This document shows positions 58,704 to 64,000 of a stretch of 64,000 bases of DNA, piece after piece. The notes beneath the pieces are model-generated. The model saw only the letters and a list, made by a program, of their open reading frames with translations. It ran no database searches and had not been told where the DNA came from. This stretch comes from Flavobacterium sp. SUN052. Its GTDB lineage: Bacteria > Bacteroidota > Bacteroidia > Flavobacteriales > Flavobacteriaceae. The stretch covers positions 88,512 through 152,511 of the forward strand of contig NZ_JAPQNS010000017.1 of assembly GCF_028867935.1 (NCBI RefSeq). The letters are read 5' to 3'. Both the position numbers and the translations under genes were made by a program. Numbering within the stretch: the first letter of the stretch is position 1; every line of letters starts with the position of its first letter.

Positions 58704-60422
58704 ATGAGTGAGTTTAACGAACATAACAATCCATTACCGCACGGTCAGGGTGACCCAAATTGGCAACGTCTATTCGACGAGGCTTCCGAAATGCCCCCGC
58801 CCCGTGTTTGGGATGCCATTGAGCGGGATTTGGATCGGGAAGAAGATGAGCGGGTTATTATTGTGCCGTTTTGGGGTCGTTCTTCTACTTGGCGGTGGAG
58901 TGCGGCTGCTGCGGTGGCGCTGTTGTTATTGGGTTGGTGGAGCCTGCGTAACCCCGTTACCAACTCTGTGAATCAGAGAACACCAATGGCTAACAAGCAA
59001 ACATCGGCTGAAATCAACAGCGATATAGCCAAAAGCCAGCCAAACGGATCTGAGGCTTCGCTTCGTGAGCCATCTAAAGCCTCACAGGCCATTACCTCTA
59101 CGAACACCCGTCGGCTAGCTCAACACAAGTCAGCAGCTCCTTTAAACGCACCAGCGCAAACTTCAGAGCGTCTGGCTACGAATGAGGCCACAGCACGGCA
59201 ATTCGGTTCCGCTAATCACAACCAAGGTTCATTCGTGCGGCCAGAGCTGACACAGGACTCCAAAGTGGCATCTGTTTTGCAGTCTGAGTCATTAATGAAT
59301 GTATCGAATCAACATATCGACGATAAACCAGTTCAGAACACAAAACCTGTTTCGGGTGAGGTGATTGCGGGACTTCCCTCACGTCAACCAGAATCGATTA
59401 CTGCTAAACCAGCATCCGGGCAAGCCTTAACGGATGGGCAGGTTACGGAGATAGTATCATCAGATATAGCCTCACCAAACGTTCCTGCAGAAGTGATAGT
59501 AGCCAGATTAGCCAACCGGCCAGTTCAACTTCCAGCTATGTATGGTACCCAGCGGATTGTGTGGTTCCGCCCAACTGAAATGCTCGAAGCTCCCGTTGAA
59601 CTAACTTCTCAGAAGGCCAAATCAGAACACTGGGCTTCTGTGAGTGTGATGCCATCTTCGTTCAACCCAACTGTTGGTTTGCAACAGGCAACGGCCATGT
59701 ATGGTAACGCCTTTGCGCAAAACAGCCCTGCGGCTAACCCCAAGCTTAAAAGCCAGGCCGACTTATCGATGGCCTATCAACTTTCAGGTGGCGTTCAGTT
59801 GAGTAGTCGGTGGTCGGTCGAAACAGGTGTGGGCTACCTTGAAGCACGTTCTACGGTAAATAGCCCGGTGCAGACAATTGTGTCATCGTTGTCTCCCAGC
59901 ACTCGTTTGTCAAATTTATATGCCGATGCACTTAACAATAGCCGAGCTTCTGACAAACAAAGCAATTATGTATCGAGCCCTTCGCCCAGTGTTACCCCTG
60001 GCAAACCAGGCTCACCCAGTGCTGCTGATCCTCTAATTAATACCAATGTGTATGACCTTGGACGATCTCAGTCACTGTCAAATGACTATACATTTGTGCA
60101 GGTACCCGTTCAGCTTGGCTACCAGATACGCCCTCGCAAACGGCTTGGCTTCACAGTCTTGGGTGGCTTGTTAACAAATCTATTTGTCCGAAATAATGTT
60201 AATGATCAATTAAGTATCACCAATTCCGATATGGTTTATCGGCCCGTTACGCTTTCTGCGTCAACGGGGCTTCGATTCCGTTACCGCCCTACCCGGCGTT
60301 GGTCGGCCTCAATGGCCGGGATTTTCCAGCAGGCACTCCAGAAGGGGACTCGTGCTGGAACAGATTTAACTACCCGTCCTCAAACGATGGGGGTGAGTGT
60401 TGGTTTGGATTATCATTTTTAA
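58704..60422 (+). CDS. Anti-sigma-like protein fused to an outer membrane beta-barrel
   Basis: The 572-residue protein has a short acidic N-terminal part (residues 1-65; PPPRVWDAIERDL, like anti-sigma domains), one membrane helix near 69-84 (AAAAVALLLLGWWSL), a long Ser/Thr/Gln-rich linker (about 90-300) and a C-terminal PorT-like beta-barrel (about 300-572) that ends in an aromatic residue (GLDYHF). It could reach from the inner to the outer membrane and connect surface state to the sigma factor. Coupled directly to the sigma gene. Confidence 0.75.
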   Translation: MSEFNEHNNPLPHGQGDPNWQRLFDEASEMPPPRVWDAIERDLDREEDERVIIVPFWGRSSTWRWSAAAAVALLLLGWWSLRNPVTNSVNQRTPMANKQTSAEINSDIAKSQPNGSEASLREPSKASQAITSTNTRRLAQHKSAAPLNAPAQTSERLATNEATARQFGSANHNQGSFVRPELTQDSKVASVLQSESLMNVSNQHIDDKPVQNTKPVSGEVIAGLPSRQPESITAKPASGQALTDGQVTEIVSSDIASPNVPAEVIVARLANRPVQLPAMYGTQRIVWFRPTEMLEAPVELTSQKAKSEHWASVSVMPSSFNPTVGLQQATAMYGNAFAQNSPAANPKLKSQADLSMAYQLSGGVQLSSRWSVETGVGYLEARSTVNSPVQTIVSSLSPSTRLSNLYADALNNSRASDKQSNYVSSPSPSVTPGKPGSPSAADPLINTNVYDLGRSQSLSNDYTFVQVPVQLGYQIRPRKRLGFTVLGGLLTNLFVRNNVNDQLSITNSDMVYRPVTLSASTGLRFRYRPTRRWSASMAGIFQQALQKGTRAGTDLTTRPQTMGVSVGLDYHF

Positions 60423-60439
60423 CTAACCACCGAATTGCC

Positions 60440-60910
60440 ATGAGAATCGTACTTATTTCTTTCATCCTGATGAGTTTGGTTCGCTGTTCACAATCGTCCG
60501 TAACCGCCGAAAATGCGGTTTCAGAGACCGTTGTAATCCGTTCAGGTACATCATTCGGAATGTGCATTGGCTATTGCGTTAAAGAGATAGAACTGGTTGC
60601 TACTACAGCAACCTTCACTAAGCAAAGTCGACCCGATCCGGCTAAATATCCTACGCGTACCTGCACAAAATCAATACCAGTCAATAAAGCGGCCGAACTG
60701 AACTCAATGGCCCAATTCAACGAGTTCCGTAAAGTGCCTGAAACACTTGGTTGTCCCGATTGTGCCGATGGTGGAGCTGAATACGTAGAAATACAAGTTG
60801 GTGAGCTGAAGCACCGGGTCACGTTTGAATACGGTAAAACAATACCGGGTTTCGAGACTCTAGTAAAAGATCTCCGCATCCAGCGTGATCTGTTTGATGA
60901 TTGCAACTAA
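60440..60910 (+). CDS. Small lipoprotein, unknown function
   Basis: The 156-residue product begins MRIVLISFILMSLVRCSQ (lipobox Cys16) and has a folded domain with several Cys (FGMCIGYCVK, RTCTK, LGCPDCADG) that could form disulfides. It starts 17 bases after the fusion gene and is probably cotranscribed with it. Confidence 0.7.
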   Translation: MRIVLISFILMSLVRCSQSSVTAENAVSETVVIRSGTSFGMCIGYCVKEIELVATTATFTKQSRPDPAKYPTRTCTKSIPVNKAAELNSMAQFNEFRKVPETLGCPDCADGGAEYVEIQVGELKHRVTFEYGKTIPGFETLVKDLRIQRDLFDDCN

Positions 60911-60923
60911 ATAGACGAGGCCT

Positions 60924-61364
60924 ATGAAAACGCTCATCTGGAGTTTCCTGCTGTTAAATCTGACTTCCTTTACCAGTTGTGATCGCACGGAATCAGACGC
61001 CGTTCAGCCAGGCGACTCAACCAATCTGATTGGAAAATGGAAATTGTCAGTTCCAACAACGGCATACACTATTTCCCTCGAGATTACTCAGAAAAGTACC
61101 GAAGGCAACGTAACGATCTACCAGTTTAGTGGCCTCTCACCCGTGAATCAGTATGGGGCTGATGCTACGCTTCAGCAAAATGGCACGGTTACAATTGGTC
61201 CGGTTATCGCCACTAAGCGTGGTGGCGAACCCGGTGCAATGGCTGCCGAGACTGCTTACTTCAACAGTCTGCGCCAGGTAGATAAGTTAGAGATAGTCAA
61301 TGGCAAGCTTCAACTTCGCTCTCGTGATACAGACTGGAGCCTTTTGGTTTACGACAGGCAATAA
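60924..61364 (+). CDS. META/lipocalin-like lipoprotein
   Basis: The 146-residue product has a lipobox (LTSFTSCDRTES) and a small beta-barrel-like domain (LIGKWKLSVPTTAYTISLE, then LQQNGTVTIGPV). Such META/HslJ-like domains are common in small Bacteroidota lipoproteins. It is followed by a strong terminator. Confidence 0.68.
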   Translation: MKTLIWSFLLLNLTSFTSCDRTESDAVQPGDSTNLIGKWKLSVPTTAYTISLEITQKSTEGNVTIYQFSGLSPVNQYGADATLQQNGTVTIGPVIATKRGGEPGAMAAETAYFNSLRQVDKLEIVNGKLQLRSRDTDWSLLVYDRQ

Positions 61365-61391
61365 ATTAAGCTGACTTTTTGTGTGAACCAG

Positions 61392-61431
61392 ATCGTCCGG
61401 GGGTATAAAGACCGCCGGACGATTTTTTTTG
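61392..61431 (+). terminator. Intrinsic terminator after the lipoprotein gene
   Basis: ATCGTCCGG pairs with CCGGACGAT (61415-61423) and is followed by a run of eight T. Confidence 0.9.
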
Positions 61432-61494
61432 AGGTCATTACAACCCTTTGCCTTTGAGATGGGTCCTGTCTCTATAAAACAACAGCTAATAACT

Positions 61495-62793
61495 ATGAAA
61501 TACACCCTCTACCTGGTATTGGTGCTATTTTTGGGAGTTTCTCAATCGGCCTGCACCGACAAATGCACTGAAACGCGCGTCTTTAAGCGATTCACGCCAG
61601 TTTTGCTCACGGCTAACCAAGTTCGCCAAACCGTCGGTACCGAAGCGGTTCGTACACTACAGGAACCTGGTAAAATTTACACGAAAGACGGCTTTCTGTT
61701 TATTAATGAGATAAAGGAAGGTATCCATATCATTGACAATCGAAATCCAGAAGCCCCCAAAATGGTATCCTTCATTCGGATTCCTGGTAATGGCGATATG
61801 GCCGTTCGCAACAACATCCTTTACGCCGACAGCTATATGGATTTGGTTGCCTTCGACATAAGCGACGTAACCAACATCCGTCAGATTAAACGCATCAACA
61901 ATGTGTTTCCAAGCGGACAGTTTAATGGAGGCTCATGGTATGTTAACTCTGTTACGGGTGATGTTCAAGACCAGCGAATCGATTACGTGAAGGAAGAAGT
62001 CCAGACTAATTGCGAAGATGGTATAAACCCAGCAAACTGGTTCTTCAATACACTGGCCTTCGACTCTCGCTCGGTGAGTGCTGCTCCATCAACAGGTGGC
62101 ACCCAGCAAGCAACCAATGGCACAGCCGGTTCAATGGCACGTTTCGCTCTGTACGATAATTATCTCTATACCGTCAATTCGTCGGAACTACAATTATTCG
62201 ATATTCAAAACCCTGCCGAGCCTAAAACGGGCAATAAAATCCAACTAGGCTGGGGTATCGAAACGATCTTCCCCTACGGCGATAAGTTGTTTATTGGGTC
62301 ACAATCCGGTATGCATATCTACGACAACCGGAATCCCCAAAAGCCCGAACGGATGTCAGTCTTCGAACACGCTCGTGTATGTGATCCGGTTGTTGTTCAC
62401 AATGACAAAGCATACATAACGCTCCGGTCAGGCACCAATTGCCAAGGATTTACAAATCAATTGGACGTAGTTGATATTTCGAACTTACTCAGCCCAAAGC
62501 TTATCAAAAGCTATCCCATGCGAAATCCACATGGACTTGGCATTGACTTCCCAAATCTATTTATCTGCGAGGGTGCTTATGGTCTAAAAACATTCGATGC
62601 TAGCGACGCCCAGAATATTGACAAGAACCTGCGCGAAAACATTGATAACATCGATGCGTATGATGTCATACCGCTTGGCAAATCCTTGCTGTTAATTGGT
62701 CGCGATGGCTTCTACCAGTATGATTACAGCAACCCGCGCAAATTACGGCTCATGAGTAAAATTCCAGTCCAGAGACCAGGCGCCATTAGCTAA
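61495..62793 (+). CDS. LVIVD-repeat beta-propeller lipoprotein
   Basis: The 432-residue product has a lipobox (GVSQSACTDKC; Cys19) and repeated LVIVD-type blades such as GIHIIDNRNPEAPKMV, LVAFDISDVTNI, LQLFDIQNPAEPK and LDVVDISNLLSP, which form a propeller. It is likely surface-exposed and probably binds ligands or scaffolds other proteins. It lies upstream of a small outer membrane protein in the same unit. Confidence 0.85.
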   Translation: MKYTLYLVLVLFLGVSQSACTDKCTETRVFKRFTPVLLTANQVRQTVGTEAVRTLQEPGKIYTKDGFLFINEIKEGIHIIDNRNPEAPKMVSFIRIPGNGDMAVRNNILYADSYMDLVAFDISDVTNIRQIKRINNVFPSGQFNGGSWYVNSVTGDVQDQRIDYVKEEVQTNCEDGINPANWFFNTLAFDSRSVSAAPSTGGTQQATNGTAGSMARFALYDNYLYTVNSSELQLFDIQNPAEPKTGNKIQLGWGIETIFPYGDKLFIGSQSGMHIYDNRNPQKPERMSVFEHARVCDPVVVHNDKAYITLRSGTNCQGFTNQLDVVDISNLLSPKLIKSYPMRNPHGLGIDFPNLFICEGAYGLKTFDASDAQNIDKNLRENIDNIDAYDVIPLGKSLLLIGRDGFYQYDYSNPRKLRLMSKIPVQRPGAIS

Positions 62794-62800
62794 ATCGTTT

Positions 62801-63388
62801 ATGGATTCACTCAAACTTTTACTGTTCTTTTGTGTCCTAATGCGGTCTTTGCCGTCAGAAGCTCAGATACTGCCCAAACGATTTCCGTATGTAAACTATA
62901 CGGAAGTAGGCGGTTTGTTTGGACGGGTTGTTTCAGGAACGCAGAACAACGAGGTCGTCGAGAATAAAACCAACCTGACAGTGCAGACACTGAATGGATT
63001 GAAAGTAACAAAACGACTTGCGGTTGGTGCACTGGTGGGTGTTGACTGGTATAACGCAGCTTTGTTGATGCCAGTTGGTGCCGGACTTCGATTCCAGCTA
63101 ACACAGCCCTCTGACCGAAATGTGAGCGTTTTTGCGAGCGCCGATGCAGCTTACGGATTGAATTGGATAAACAAGTCCTCAACCGGGTATTTCGTAAAAG
63201 GCGGACTTATGTTGAACCCAGGTATCGGTTTACGGCTAGGAAAGCCCAGTAGCGGGGGTTTATTGCTGACGTTGAGTTACAAACACCAGCAAGCCCAGGT
63301 TGAGAAACCGTTGCGTTGGAATGAGATCATGCGCGATGAGACAAGACGGTACAACAGGCTTACCATTCGACTGGGAATCAGTATCTAA
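62801..63388 (+). CDS. Small outer membrane beta-barrel-like protein
   Basis: The 195-residue product has a signal peptide (residues 1-20, SEAQ end) and alternating aromatic/hydrophobic strands that end RLTIRLGISI, fitting an eight-stranded barrel. It starts seven bases after the LVIVD gene and is probably cotranscribed. Function unknown. Confidence 0.7.
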   Translation: MDSLKLLLFFCVLMRSLPSEAQILPKRFPYVNYTEVGGLFGRVVSGTQNNEVVENKTNLTVQTLNGLKVTKRLAVGALVGVDWYNAALLMPVGAGLRFQLTQPSDRNVSVFASADAAYGLNWINKSSTGYFVKGGLMLNPGIGLRLGKPSSGGLLLTLSYKHQQAQVEKPLRWNEIMRDETRRYNRLTIRLGISI

Positions 63389-63448
63389 CACTATAAAATA
63401 GTGAAATAATTTAATAACCTCATTCACTTTTACCGTTGGCTCAATAAC

Positions 63449-63730
63449 ATGAACCAGAACCGAATGACAGCCGTTCAAACTTACAACATGGAAGCTCAAC
63501 AGCCTTCTAGCCCAATGATAAATACTCACGTTGACACTCAACTCATGAAGAATATAGTCTTATTACTAATCGGTGGTTTACTTTTTGTACTTTGTTATCG
63601 CGTTTCCCGTCGCCAAACTGCTTACGTGAACGCTAATCAAGCCAGTGTCCAGCCAATTCAAACAGCACCACAAGAGCCGGTAATTACGCATACGCAACCA
63701 TCACTCGTTATGCGGTTTGCTGGACTTTAA
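63449..63730 (+). CDS. Small single-pass membrane protein, unknown
   Basis: The 93-residue product has a hydrophilic N-terminus, one membrane helix near residues 34-50 (NIVLLLIGGLLFVLCYRV) and a Gln/Thr/Pro-rich tail. The start is uncertain: internal ATGs at about 63464, 63488 and 63545 exist. A terminator follows, which supports a real transcript. Confidence 0.5.
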   Translation: MNQNRMTAVQTYNMEAQQPSSPMINTHVDTQLMKNIVLLLIGGLLFVLCYRVSRRQTAYVNANQASVQPIQTAPQEPVITHTQPSLVMRFAGL

Positions 63731-63759
63731 AATATACTCTACTATTTGCCTTCAAACAG

Positions 63760-63792
63760 AAAGCCCCTGAATCACTTCAGGGGCTTTTTTTA
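63760..63792 (+). terminator. Intrinsic terminator
   Basis: AAAGCCCCTGAA and TTCAGGGGCTTT form a hairpin followed by a T tract, 29 bases after the small membrane protein stop. Confidence 0.85.
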
Positions 63793-63847
63793 TGAGATGA
63801 ACGGAAGGCTGGCTGAGCCTCTGTCTACTTACTTCTCTAACAACGAA

Positions 63848-63880
63848 AAAGGCCTGCTGTCTTTCGACAACAGGCCTCTT
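63848..63880 (-). terminator. rRNA operon terminator
   Basis: On the minus strand AGGCCTGTTGTC pairs with GACAGCAGGCCT around GAAA and is followed by TTTT, just downstream of the 5S gene. Confidence 0.8.
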
Positions 63881-63897
63881 CTCACTCTCAATAGTAG

Positions 63898-64000
63898 AGG
63901 TGGCAGCTTCCTACTCTCCCGGATCTGACTCCAGTACCATCGGCAGCACGGGGCTTAACGGCTCTGTTCGACATGGAAAAAGGTGTCCACCCGCCTTATC
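63898..64000 (-). rRNA. rrf: 5S rRNA (5' end cut by the window edge)
   Basis: Read on the minus strand the sequence gives the 5S features GTGGACACCTTTTTCCATGT, CGAACAGAGCCGTTAAGC, the GCCGATGGTACT segment and the closing GGGAGAGTAGGAAGCTGCC. About ten bases at the 5' end lie beyond the window. It is probably the last gene of an rRNA operon transcribed leftward. Confidence 0.9.

Noticed and set aside
63746..63928. Open frame running through the last terminators into the 5S gene
   Set aside because: It crosses two hairpin terminators and the 5S rRNA, so it is not coding.

Overview
The window looks like a chromosome segment of a Bacteroidota member of the order Cytophagales, most like Spirosoma or a close relative; that genus-level guess is inference from gene content. 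The supporting signs are two SusC/SusD pairs, promoters of the Bacteroidota form TTG-N(about 20)-TAnnTTTG, start codons mostly without Shine-Dalgarno sequences, many Bacteroidota-type lipoproteins, ECF sigma factors with unusual partners, and a roughly balanced base composition. I see no prophage, insertion sequence or CRISPR array.

Layout. 1-4.6 kb: the end of a cytochrome c-type dehydrogenase, tRNA-His, a CruF-like carotenoid gene followed by a CarH-like MerR/B12 photoreceptor regulator, a YheT-type hydrolase and a small membrane protein. 4.7-11.4 kb (minus strand): a surface-glycan block with two GT2 enzymes, a 2OG-oxygenase-like protein, a beta-propeller glycosidase-like protein, a GT39-like membrane glycosyltransferase and a nucleotide-sugar epimerase. 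11.6-14.5 kb: an MBL-fold hydrolase and two secreted proteins. 14.5-23.4 kb: an ebo cluster (eboB-C-D-E-F, no eboA) behind a TVP38 membrane protein and a TlpA-like lipoprotein. An MNT/HEPN toxin-antitoxin cassette sits at the 3' end of eboF, between two diverged copies of the eboF tail. 23.5-29.8 kb: a shortened dcw cluster (rsmH, ftsL-like, ftsI, murE, mraY). 29.9-31.8 kb: two toxin-antitoxin modules on either side of purQ; the RelE/ParE-type toxin carries a frameshift. 31.9-43.6 kb: two SusCD pairs around lolA, a UBP zinc-finger protein and an ECF sigma factor with a small membrane protein. 43.8-50.2 kb: an NtrC-type regulator without an HTH, a LuxE-like enzyme, a lipoprotein, a histidine kinase, hemA and a DUF4230 protein. 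50.3-58.0 kb: exported catabolic proteins, namely a Tat-type class V aminotransferase, a GH109-like oxidoreductase, an FG-GAP protein, a PVC-type cytochrome and a TIM-barrel isomerase. 58.1-63.7 kb: an ECF sigma factor, an anti-sigma/beta-barrel fusion and small envelope proteins. The right edge holds a 5S rRNA cut by the window on the minus strand.

Two themes stand out. First, the ebo genes, known from cyanobacterial scytonemin export and from eustigmatophyte plastids, appear here with envelope proteins, and their last gene has been the site of a toxin-antitoxin cassette arrival that left a second gene tail behind. Second, many gene boundaries carry long perfect inverted repeats made of simple microrepeats; in one case the repeat supplies the stop codon of a gene and in another its last codons.
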